12,536 nucleotides of DNA from Clostridia bacterium (GTDB lineage Bacteria; Bacillota; Clostridia; Oscillospirales; Acutalibacteraceae). Below the pieces are notes generated by a model. That model was given only the letters and a program-made list of their open reading frames with translations, did no database searches and was not told the DNA's origin. Each line of letters opens with the position of its first letter. Position 1 is the stretch's first letter. The position numbers and the translations under genes were made by a program. Where the stretch lies: positions 1 to 12,536 of the forward strand of contig JAFOCH010000112.1 in assembly GCA_017381395.1 (NCBI GenBank). The letters are read 5' to 3'. Below, piece after piece: positions 7,001 to 12,280 of this stretch.

Positions 7001-7566
7001 TCACCAGATCAAACGGATTTACCAACTACTACGGTGAAAAATATCGTTTACAGGTAGGCGAAATCACCCTTCTCGTTGGTAGTGAAAAGAATGGTGACAG
7101 CCACTGTGTTGCAGAGCTCTATTACGGCGATGTTAAGCTCGGTACAGCTGATCGCGGTAATGCCGGCGGTTACTCAATCAGTGGTCTTTGGAACATCAAC
7201 TTCAATAATGGTATCATTACCATCACCTGTAAGGAAGCAAAGGATGGCAAGGTTAATACAATGAGCTTTGTTTCAGAAGCCACAGGTAACGAAGTAACCT
7301 CCTTCCTCGTTGACGACTACGATTTCGAAAAGACTCGTATTCACGTAGGAGCAGCAGGTAACTATGGTCCGGAAGGCACATGTTACGTACACGGTGTTAC
7401 AATCACACCGGGAAGCGGGGCAACAGGCAGCACAGGTTCTGCATCGGGAAGCTCCGGTTCATCAACAAAGACCGGTGACACATCTGCATCACTTTACGTG
7501 ATTCTCGCAGTTCTCGTTGCAGCAGCAACCGTTCTCGTTACTGTACGCAAGGTTCGCGTAGCATAA
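4099..7566 (+). CDS. Large modular exported surface protein with C-terminal wall anchor
   Basis: 1155 residues, no named family recognised. A signal peptide (basic RKFLEKR, hydrophobic core, cleavage after ASA, residue 32) directs export. Then come: a W/Y-rich module (about 46-155); an FN3-like module (about 158-228, with YEYSLDGTTW and LTPNTKYTVYQRV); a Ser/Asp linker (229-247); three further W/Y-rich modules (about 255-395, 400-558, 568-710); two longer beta-rich modules (about 727-908, 915-1104); a Gly/Ser linker; and STKTGD (1122-1127), a hydrophobic segment (1131-1149) and RKVRVA. That tail has the layout of a sortase signal, though the usual LPxTG proline is missing, so simple membrane anchoring is possible. 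AAAAGGAG lies 8 bases before the ATG. Lys is mostly AAG and Asn mostly AAC, unlike the neighbours, which suggests high expression. No catalytic motif is seen; adhesion or glycan binding is a guess. Confidence 0.85.
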   Translation: MRKFLEKRVLPVVAAVCLLVTMVAVAMSFASATEYTGKEVTLMVGGGDLKDNGYHLTVNVPQVYKGDKIKSNGNWLNFDLNYTDGGVPKTSKINGMQNWYCDGEWKFSSQLYYGKINGSASNDAKVLDQAGTWKCVTGMQAGGQVTLIQFEVVEYVAPPTLESRTTTSITVAQLEGYEYSLDGTTWQSSNVFTDLTPNTKYTVYQRVAADGETPAGAKSVALSVTTLSEESSDTSSDDTSSDVESGEIDFGSENPAVDYSPRIIKFWPKQGAESSYVTSKANPSNLAGFSTDTVTIDGEEYAAFMVGDTLKNETWWRDHNKYSFDAGDKTYTGFIYHVNLYHKDGTKYYFKAGTGEGSMTFEKPGEYVLKGTLEGYNDGARQDREIEIAHFYVFWPTQNIIDQLVDISQDGGSYYYEKQHVNLVVNDTTGTMCDYVGVDVADIHVSDSLYIDTIWSNYLFEYRIGKATYQGTVDKVYLYGVEGKVSGYKQYVPGNMGENDHYTDPETGFGEYMDVNDPAIVGKKLFTFELTGTYAIYGEVVTASGVRQNIYMGSFKVTDTPTKATPNEKYHYDNAHLYAYQPREIKYYIDDDSSYLGTHLTFDPEFNNVFYVSDKLVNGNYWSNNKFNYTDVYGKVHTGNIYNLSYVRVTEEGTTQMGWAQVGYGHSTGYTGDPFVLTEPGLWMLIGQQIEDNENGRINNVVMATFTVFDLNEDDPRGTGDQFTDVSETLKWSGSFNKADFKGDRDSINASGYLYAKGDDLVSLQTVGHLRLGTIFNVIATYAKNVEEGGSDADQFVVNAGDLKLHVKKGALGTYEAQIIYRGTALGTTYFTEDYKSAVGTYDIENKLGKITVYKDGTAIKWISETDGKEVTTFDISKDYYFNVADVSIGVAGAGSYIPYLRIKPVDPTVINVTKTITYEKFTKENWKGNVGNISSDGKLVANGRDLPVLTCVAPYNLGTSFTVSSYLTRSNGFTNYYGEKYRLQVGEITLLVGSEKNGDSHCVAELYYGDVKLGTADRGNAGGYSISGLWNINFNNGIITITCKEAKDGKVNTMSFVSEATGNEVTSFLVDDYDFEKTRIHVGAAGNYGPEGTCYVHGVTITPGSGATGSTGSASGSSGSSTKTGDTSASLYVILAVLVAAATVLVTVRKVRVA
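4234..6228 (+). repeat. Four divergent W/Y-rich protein modules
   Basis: Protein-level repeats at about 4234-4563, 4861-5283, 5296-5772 and 5800-6228. The shared pattern is: V-x-D-x-L, a W three to six residues later, an F/Y-rich strand, G, I-Y-x-V or similar, a variable stretch, F-x-x-x-G-x-(Y/W)-x-L-x-G, and finally A/S-F-x-V. Examples are VGDTLKNETWW, VSDSLYIDTIW and VSDKLVNGNYW. The first copy (KGDKIKSNGNW) is shorter and is separated from the others by the FN3-like module. DNA identity is low, so this is old duplication. Confidence 0.6.
6277..7410 (+). repeat. Two long beta-rich modules in tandem
   Basis: Residues about 727-908 and 915-1104 align by eye. Each opens with an aromatic/charged strand (LKWSGSFNKADFKGD; YEKFTKENWKGN), then GYLYAKG or GKLVANG, an L-G-T-x-F-x-V strand, an L-x-V-x-x-G-x-(I/L)-x-L strand, (E)A-(Q/E)-(I/L)-x-Y-x-G-x-x-L-G-T, a YKDG-type or CKE strand, a TxG(K/N)EVT turn and (V/I)-x-(V/I)-G-(V/A)-A-G. 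Such spacing is typical of jelly-roll or concanavalin-like sandwiches, as in carbohydrate-binding modules; the fold assignment is inference. Confidence 0.55.
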
Positions 7567-7591
7567 ATTTTCTCATAGCATCTCATAAATC

Positions 7592-7629
7592 AAATCGACC
7601 GCAAGGTAATTCCCTTGCGGTCGATTTTT
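7592..7629 (+). terminator. Intrinsic terminator of the surface protein gene
   Basis: A perfect 15-bp stem (7592-7606 with 7613-7627, core TCGACCGCAAGG/CCTTGCGGTCGA) with the 6-nt loop TAATTC ends in TTTTT. It lies 25 bases after the stop codon, so the surface gene is monocistronic. Confidence 0.95.
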
Positions 7630-7640
7630 ACTTACATAAT

Positions 7641-7681
7641 AAAAAAATAGGTTGTGACGTTTTTTAAGTCACAACCTATTT
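7641..7681 (-). terminator. Intrinsic terminator for the - strand genes
   Basis: A perfect 14-bp stem (7645-7658 with 7668-7681, core AGGTTGTGAC/GTCACAACCT) and a 9-nt loop. On the - strand it is followed by a run of seven U (7647-7641) and begins a few bases after the stop of the four-cysteine gene. Read on the + strand the tail is TATG, so the terminator works chiefly for the - strand. Confidence 0.92.
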
Positions 7682-7686
7682 ATGTT

Positions 7687-7893
7687 TTATATTTCAAATT
7701 CTTCCGGATTATGCTCGATGAGCTTCGGCCTTTTTCTCGGTACTCGTTTCAGCGGATCGTATTTAAAATGAAAGCACTTGTCATCGGGATTCATAATTCC
7801 CTTTTTGGTGCATAGAATGGACATGCCGTCGGGAGCCATTCGACCGACAACGCAAATGCGACATTCCTTTTTTATGTCCTTCGACATTTTCAT
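7687..7893 (-). CDS. Small four-cysteine protein of unknown function
   Basis: 68 residues with C11-x2-C14, C28 and C40, a spacing compatible with a small zinc-binding or redox knuckle. The motif FKYDPLKRVPRKRPKL (43-58) follows the last cysteine. I recall similar small proteins, with the same C-x2-C...C...C plus YDPLKRVP pattern, annotated as hypothetical in many Clostridia, but I know no function. GGTGA lies about 8 bases before the ATG at 7893. It has a likely promoter of its own at 7917-7945 and a strong terminator after it. It also lies 91 bases downstream of the YlbJ-like gene on the same strand and could be co-transcribed with it. The basic C-terminal half may bind nucleic acid; that is speculation. 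Confidence 0.8.
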   Translation of the reverse strand: MKMSKDIKKECRICVVGRMAPDGMSILCTKKGIMNPDDKCFHFKYDPLKRVPRKRPKLIEHNPEEFEI

Positions 7894-7916
7894 TACTAAA
7901 TCACCGCCTTTTCTAC

Positions 7917-7945
7917 ATTATATATCATTCCTCGATAAATTAAAA
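7917..7945 (-). promoter_or_regulatory. Probable promoter of the four-cysteine gene
   Basis: On the - strand, a perfect TATAAT (7922-7917) lies 17 bases after a weak TTTTAA (7945-7940). The predicted start is near 7910, giving a short leader containing the GGTGA ribosome site. The -35 is poor, so confidence rests on the -10 and its position. Confidence 0.5.
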
Positions 7946-7984
7946 GCATTTTTTATAAAAAACTCTTTTCGCGTCCGAGTCAAG

Positions 7985-9106
7985 TTATTCAGCGTTTGCA
8001 ATTTTTGCGCTAAACATGACCACCACCGATAACAAAAGCATTGCCGCCGACGCAGGTGCAGTAACGCTCGAAAAACTACTTGAACTAGGCAGTCCCGTTG
8101 ACAGCACGGCAATCGTCCTTTCGGGTAAAAGCGAAATCGCCACCGAGCATAGCCCGTATGAAATTGCCGCGTGGGTAAGCCGACTAAAAATTAAAATATG
8201 CGGTCGAATGAGTCCCTTCGATACCGTCATAATCTGCATTATGACCGATATTCCGCCAAAGCCGATCACCGCCGATATAACGTTTAACCCGTAGCCGACG
8301 GCCACATTGCACCCGACCGTCACCTCCAAAATGAGCGCTAGTATATCAGCCGAATTGACACTCGAAACAATCCCTGCGAATAAAATTACGCAACCGCAAA
8401 TTTTGAGCATTGAACTCGAAGCATCAGCCGTAGCGGTGACAAAAGCATCGGCTATATTATAATGTTGAGCTTGGTTTGTTTTGTTGGTGAGTTGGATGTC
8501 TGTCTGTGTAGGGTTTGGTGCGTGTGGTCGCATGTTTTGTTTTGCTGATTGCCAAGTGCTTGTTTGTGAATTTGCAATTACAACCACCTTTTTTTTGCCG
8601 TAATTCAGTATTATTCGCGAAAACAAAATGCCGTTTAAAACCGATGCCAGAATGTGAACAATAAACAGTACATATCCATATTCTTTGCTGCCAAGCATTC
8701 CCATGCCCACGGCAAAAATTAGCATCGCAGGTGAGGAATTGACCGTAAATGTCAGCATTTTTTCGGCATCATCGCGTGTAATTTTACCGCTGTCGTATAG
8801 CCGTTTTGTGAGTGAGGCTCCGACGGGATACCCTGAAATAAATGACAAAAAAATCGGTGCCGCAGTTGCCCTTGGTAACCCGAAAATAAGCCGTGTAAAT
8901 GGAGCAAGCGGCTTTGATAATGTGTCACTTGCACCCGACAGAGCGATGAATTCCGCCAGTATCATAAAGGGGAAAAGTGATGGTATCACAACATCGCCGC
9001 ATACCGAAATGCCGCTTCGTATCCCCGCCGAAATGTCGGCCCCGAAAATTAAAAAAAATCCGCCAATTATGATTGAAAAGATTGCAACTAAAATCCGTTT
9101 AAGCAT
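7985..9106 (-). CDS. ylbJ: YlbJ-like sporulation integral membrane protein
   Basis: About 373 residues with around eight hydrophobic segments. The nucleoside-recognition/gate-type signature region includes VIPSLFPFMI (near 40-49) and SFISGYPVGASLTKRLYDSG (88-107), the SGYPxGA element typical of YlbJ. YlbJ is an integral membrane protein needed for normal spore formation in Bacillus and expressed in the mother cell under sigma-E. I chose the ATG at 9106, which follows GGTGAT at a good distance; the GTG at 9118 overlaps that site. Residues about 176-217 form a hydrophilic Gln/Asn/Thr-rich linker (SQTSTWQSAKQN, NPTQTDIQLTNKTNQ) with base composition unlike the rest. The gene is divergent from yqfC, with only 98 bases between them. 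It could also be annotated as a general nucleoside-recognition-domain protein. Confidence 0.85.
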   Translation of the reverse strand: MLKRILVAIFSIIIGGFFLIFGADISAGIRSGISVCGDVVIPSLFPFMILAEFIALSGASDTLSKPLAPFTRLIFGLPRATAAPIFLSFISGYPVGASLTKRLYDSGKITRDDAEKMLTFTVNSSPAMLIFAVGMGMLGSKEYGYVLFIVHILASVLNGILFSRIILNYGKKKVVVIANSQTSTWQSAKQNMRPHAPNPTQTDIQLTNKTNQAQHYNIADAFVTATADASSSMLKICGCVILFAGIVSSVNSADILALILEVTVGCNVAVGYGLNVISAVIGFGGISVIMQIMTVSKGLIRPHILIFSRLTHAAISYGLCSVAISLLPERTIAVLSTGLPSSSSFSSVTAPASAAMLLLSVVVMFSAKIANAE

Positions 9107-9136
9107 AAAAATCACCACTAAAATATATGCACCCGC

Positions 9137-9165
9137 GTATTTTTATAGTCACCTTCTCATAACAT
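9137..9165 (+). promoter_or_regulatory. Possible sigma-E-type promoter of yqfC-yqfD
   Basis: GTATTTT (9137-9143), 14 bases, then CATAACAT (9158-9165). This resembles the sigma-E consensus (-35 with ATATT, about 14-15 bases, -10 CATACAnT), with two mismatched bases in the -10 box. The predicted start is near 9172, about 33 bases before the yqfC ATG. yqfC and yqfD are known sigma-E genes in Bacillus, which makes the assignment reasonable but unproven. Confidence 0.45.
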
Positions 9166-9204
9166 TTGGTATAAGGAATCAACTAGCTTATTCGGGGTGA
9201 TAAA

Positions 9205-9486
9205 ATGTCAAGAAAAAAGGTATACAAAGCGGCGGAACAGTTTTCATCCGCTTTCGAAATTATGCCAGGTACCCTTTCGTCCGCCTGCGGTATTCAAATG
9301 TCGTCCAACCGCGAGGTGCTGATTGACGGATGCCGCGGTCTATTGGAATACGGGGATGAAAAAATACGGGTAAACGTCGGAAATGGAGTAGTTCAGCTGG
9401 TGGGCAGAGGGCTTGAAATTAAATCCCTTTCGTACAAGGCGGTCGTAATTTCGGGATACATTCTGTCGGTCGAGTTCGAGATGTAG
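9205..9486 (+). CDS. yqfC: Sporulation protein YqfC (YabP/YqfC family)
   Basis: The 93-residue protein has the usual YqfC length and pattern: MPGTLSSACGIQMSSNREVLIDGCRGLLEYGDEKIRVNVGNGVVQLVGRGLEIKSL in overlapping strands, with the family core REVLIDGCRGLLEY (32-45) and GRGLEIKSLSY (67-77). YabP/YqfC proteins are small sporulation proteins with no known enzymatic role; YqfC is made in the mother cell. The ribosome site GGGGTGA precedes the ATG by 4 bases. yqfD follows after 10 bases, and the yqfC-yqfD-phoH-ybeY-era order found widely in Firmicutes confirms the call. Confidence 0.93.
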   Translation: MSRKKVYKAAEQFSSAFEIMPGTLSSACGIQMSSNREVLIDGCRGLLEYGDEKIRVNVGNGVVQLVGRGLEIKSLSYKAVVISGYILSVEFEM

Positions 9487-9496
9487 AGGTGCAAAA

Positions 9497-10672
9497 ATGC
9501 TGTTTGTAAAGCTTGTCAGAATACTACTTGGCTATGTCAGGGTGAGCGTTTCGGGAGAGCATCCCGAGCGATTTTTAAATCTATGCGCGAATAACGGGAT
9601 AGCCGTCTGGAACGTAAAACGGCGCGACGAAATGCTGCTCTGCTCGGTATTTGCGCGGGACTATAAGCGGATACGTCGGCTACGAAAAAGGAGCAGGGTG
9701 CGGCTTAGAATAAGGCATCGTCGCGGTATTCCTTTTGTCGTCCACCGCTATCGTTACCGAAAGGGAATTGTCGTCGGCGCATTAATTTTTTCGCTGTTTC
9801 TCGGCTTTATGCCAAAGCTTGTTTGGTCGGTCGAAGTAAGCGGAAACGAAAGGGTATCTACTGCCGAAATTTTGAGCGTAGCGAATGAAATCGGTATAAA
9901 AAACGGGGCAAAAATATCCTCCCTCGATACCGAGAATCTGCGTCTCGATTTTTTAATAAAAATGCCCCAGCTTTCGTGGTCGGCAATCAATATAGAGGGT
10001 AGCCGAGTGACCATCGACGTCCGTGAGCGGCTGTCACCCGAGCTTGTCGAGGATAAGTCACCCTGCAATTTGGTCGCCACCGCCGACGGCATAATTACAA
10101 AGGTGTACGTCAAAAAAGGAAGTGCGGCGGTAAAGGTCGGTGACGCGGTCAGAAAGGGTGACGTGGTGGCTCTGGGTACGGTCGAATACGGTGATTTGAG
10201 TACCGTCCTTTGTCACGCGATGGGCGAAGTTTACGCCCAAACCGACCGAAAAATTACCGTCACAGTACCCCTCACCGAAACTAAGCTTATCCCTACAGGG
10301 AAAAATGAAACAAGACGCGTTTTTCAGCTTTTTGGGGTATATTTGCCCCTCTATCTCGGCTCGGTAAAGTATGATTACACAGCCACAGCTAGCGAAAAAA
10401 CCTTGCAGTCGGGCGAGGTTGTTTTGCCAGTTTCGATAATCGAAGCCGAATTCCGCGAGGTGAAAAAGACGACGGTGAAATTATCCCTAGACGATGCAAA
10501 AAAGCGGGCGAAAACCGAATTAAAACTTCTCGAAGCCGAGCAGCTTAAAGGGGCAAAAATCAAGAAAAAAAGCATAACCTTTACCGAAACTGAGGACGCG
10601 ATTATCATTACCGCCGACTATGTTTGCGAAGAAAATATTGCCACCGAAAAGCCGCTTTCGATAATAGAATAA
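9497..10672 (+). CDS. yqfD: Sporulation protein YqfD
   Basis: 391 residues, matching the usual length of the YqfD family. A very basic N-terminal cytoplasmic part (RIRRLRKRSRVRLRIRHRR, 58-76) precedes one transmembrane segment (about 89-108). A large extracytoplasmic region follows, beginning with a POTRA-like stretch (VEVSGNERVSTAEILSVANE, 112-131). Next comes a barrel-sandwich/HlyD-like hairpin (NLVATADGIITKVYVKKGSA and VGDAVRKGDVVALG, 191-227). The C-terminus is helical and Lys/Glu-rich. YqfD is required for efficient sporulation; its biochemical role is unknown. GAGGTG sits right after the yqfC stop, 7 bases before the ATG, so the pair is one translation-coupled unit. In this organism an 80-base gap with its own promoter separates it from phoH. 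Confidence 0.93.
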   Translation: MLFVKLVRILLGYVRVSVSGEHPERFLNLCANNGIAVWNVKRRDEMLLCSVFARDYKRIRRLRKRSRVRLRIRHRRGIPFVVHRYRYRKGIVVGALIFSLFLGFMPKLVWSVEVSGNERVSTAEILSVANEIGIKNGAKISSLDTENLRLDFLIKMPQLSWSAINIEGSRVTIDVRERLSPELVEDKSPCNLVATADGIITKVYVKKGSAAVKVGDAVRKGDVVALGTVEYGDLSTVLCHAMGEVYAQTDRKITVTVPLTETKLIPTGKNETRRVFQLFGVYLPLYLGSVKYDYTATASEKTLQSGEVVLPVSIIEAEFREVKKTTVKLSLDDAKKRAKTELKLLEAEQLKGAKIKKKSITFTETEDAIIITADYVCEENIATEKPLSIIE

Positions 10673-10709
10673 AAAGTTAATTTATACGCTTTTAATTGGT
10701 GAAAAAGTG

Positions 10710-10718
10710 TGATATAAT
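10710..10718 (+). promoter_or_regulatory. Extended -10 promoter upstream of phoH
   Basis: TGA immediately before a perfect TATAAT (10713-10718) makes an extended -10 element. The -35 region (TTTTAA, 17 bases upstream) is weak, as is usual for this promoter class. The predicted start is near 10725, just ahead of the AGGAG (10739-10743). It would give vegetative expression of phoH-ybeY independent of the sporulation genes upstream. Confidence 0.7.
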
Positions 10719-10752
10719 AAATAAAAACAACACCGATTAGGAGTGAAAAAAC

Positions 10753-11730
10753 ACGGAAAAGATATTAAATATTGATCGCCTCGATTATGCGGTTAATTTG
10801 TTCGGTAGCTTTGACGAAAATATAAAAATCCTCGAAAAAGAGCTTGGCGTAAGTATGATTTTGCGCGGCAGTGAGCTTAAAATTTGGGGAGACGAAGAAA
10901 AGGTTGCTTATGCGACCTCAACTGTGTCGGCGCTGCTCGACCTTGCGGCAAAGGGCGAAACCCTCAATGAACAGAATATCCGTTACGCAATTTCGCTTTC
11001 GGAGGAGGGAAACGCCGATAAACTGAGCAAGCTCGGTGGCGACTGTATCTGCATCACCGCAAAGGGTAAACCCATCAAGCCAAAAACACTCGGTCAGCAG
11101 AAATATGTCGAGTCTATACGAAAAAATACCATCGTCATCTCGATCGGTCCTGCCGGAACGGGAAAGACCTATCTTGCCGTTGCCGAGGCTGTTGCCGCCT
11201 TCCGCGAGCATAGGGTAAACCGAATTATCATCACTCGCCCTGCCGTCGAAGCGGGGGAAAAGCTCGGCTTTTTGCCCGGCGATTTACAGCAAAAGGTTGA
11301 CCCATACCTGCGCCCGATTTACGATGCTCTCTTTGATATGCTCGGACCCGAAAGCTTTCAGCGTTATCAGGAAAGGGGAAATATCGAGGTTGCACCGCTC
11401 GCATATATGCGAGGAAGGACGCTCGACGACAGCTTCATAATCCTCGACGAAGCGCAGAATACCACCCCTGAACAGATGAAGATGTTTCTCACTCGACTCG
11501 GCTTTAATTCAAAAATGGTGGTCACCGGTGACATAACCCAAATCGACCTCCCTGATGCTAAAAAGTCGGGACTCCTCGAAGCATCAAAGGTGCTAAAAGG
11601 GGTTGATGATATTGAGATTATCAAATTTACCCAAAAGGATATTGTCCGTCATCAACTTGTTCAGCGCATCGTAAAGGCGTACGAAAAATATGACGAGCAA
11701 AAAAGGAGCAAGCGTCATGCCAAAGGTTAA
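10753..11730 (+). CDS. phoH: PhoH-family ATPase, apparent ACG start
   Basis: A PhoH/YlaK-type P-loop ATPase, about 325 residues from the ACG at 10753. Walker A is GPAGTGKT (132-139), Walker B is FIILDEAQ (228-235), and the sensor-like MVVTGDITQIDL follows. The family is RNA-related and, with YbeY, linked to rRNA and RNA processing; its exact role is unsettled. The conserved N-terminus (EKILNIDRLDYAVNLFGSFDEN) is in frame from ACG but has no ATG, GTG or TTG before its middle. AGGAG (10739-10743) lies 9 bases before the ACG, just where ATG is expected. An in-frame TGA at 10744 rules out a start further upstream. The TTG at 10798 has no good ribosome site and would remove 15 family-like residues. 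ACG may be a real non-AUG start, or an ATG changed by mutation or sequencing error. Overlaps ybeY by 14 bases. Confidence 0.9.
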   Translation, partial: TEKILNIDRLDYAVNLFGSFDENIKILEKELGVSMILRGSELKIWGDEEKVAYATSTVSALLDLAAKGETLNEQNIRYAISLSEEGNADKLSKLGGDCICITAKGKPIKPKTLGQQKYVESIRKNTIVISIGPAGTGKTYLAVAEAVAAFREHRVNRIIITRPAVEAGEKLGFLPGDLQQKVDPYLRPIYDALFDMLGPESFQRYQERGNIEVAPLAYMRGRTLDDSFIILDEAQNTTPEQMKMFLTRLGFNSKMVVTGDITQIDLPDAKKSGLLEASKVLKGVDDIEIIKFTQKDIVRHQLVQRIVKAYEKYDEQKRSKRHAKG

Positions 11731-12193
11731 GGTAACCATTCAAAATCAGCAACGTGCGGTAAAACTGCCCAACGGAATGAGGGGGCTTATTCGTCGTTCC
11801 TGCGCCGAAGTGCTTAAAAATCAGCGTTTTGAAAACGACTCGGAGGTAATTGTCACCCTCGTTGATGATGAGCGCATTCACGAGCTTAATGCCGAATTTA
11901 GAAATGTTGACAGAGCCACCGACGTTTTGTCCTTTCCGCTTGGCGAGGACGGGGTTTATGACCTTGATCCCGAAACAAATGCGTTACAGCTTGGCGACAT
12001 CGTAATTTCGGTCGAGCACGCGCTTGCCCAGTCGGTCGAATACGGTCATTCCTTCGACCGTGAAATTTCCTATCTCACCGTCCATTCAATGCTGCACTTA
12101 CTCGGCTTTGACCACGTAAATGGCGGCGACGAGGAGCGTCTGATGCGTAGTACCGAAAAGGAAATTATGGCATCTCTTGGAATTCAAAGATAA
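11717..12193 (+). CDS. ybeY: rRNA maturation endoribonuclease YbeY
   Basis: 158 residues from the ATG at 11717, a normal length for YbeY, the zinc-dependent endoribonuclease of 16S rRNA 3' end maturation and ribosome quality control. The zinc motif is H123-S-M-L-H127-L-L-G-F-D-H133. Upstream are the typical NAEFRNVDRATDVLSFPL (58-75) and LGDIVISVE (92-100) stretches. I chose this start because AAGGAG lies 9 bases before it; the longer reading from 11690 would begin inside phoH without a ribosome site. The 14-base overlap with phoH implies translational coupling, in line with the conserved phoH-ybeY pairing. A terminator follows 11 bases after the stop, so era is transcribed separately. Confidence 0.95.
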   Translation: MPKVKVTIQNQQRAVKLPNGMRGLIRRSCAEVLKNQRFENDSEVIVTLVDDERIHELNAEFRNVDRATDVLSFPLGEDGVYDLDPETNALQLGDIVISVEHALAQSVEYGHSFDREISYLTVHSMLHLLGFDHVNGGDEERLMRSTEKEIMASLGIQR

Positions 12194-12203
12194 TTTTTAA
12201 TAT

Positions 12204-12235
12204 AATCCGTTACGTCTTGCCGTAGCGGATTTTTT
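12204..12235 (+). terminator. Terminator after ybeY
   Basis: An 11-bp stem (12204-12214 with 12221-12231, core AATCCGTTACG/CGTAGCGGATT, one T-G wobble) with loop TCTTGC runs into a T-run ending at 12235. It closes the phoH-ybeY unit. The loop also carries the -35 box of the era promoter. Confidence 0.85.
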
Positions 12236-12245
12236 ATTGTATAAT
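12217..12245 (+). promoter_or_regulatory. era promoter overlapping the ybeY terminator
   Basis: TTGCCG (12217-12222) and a perfect TATAAT (12240-12245) are exactly 17 bases apart. The predicted start is near 12252, about 29 bases before the era ATG. The -35 box lies in the loop and stem of the terminator hairpin, so one short segment ends ybeY and starts era. Confidence 0.7.
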
Positions 12246-12280
12246 TGAGGTATATGAAAAAATTGAACGGAGAAAAAATA

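Noticed and set aside
4234..7410. Recent DNA tandem repeats or recombination hot spots in the surface gene.
   Set aside because: The modules resemble each other only at protein level; I see no long direct DNA repeat.
7925..7975. A/T-rich near-palindrome (AAAAGAG...CTTTT on the - strand) between the YlbJ-like gene and the four-cysteine gene, as a terminator.
   Set aside because: The stem is interrupted and almost entirely A-T, with no G-C core; too weak to call.
8016..9200. Long open frames on the + strand across the YlbJ-like gene.
   Set aside because: They are antisense shadows: the - strand frame has the SGYPxGA family motif, membrane segments and a good ribosome site, whereas the + strand frames have no recognisable domains.
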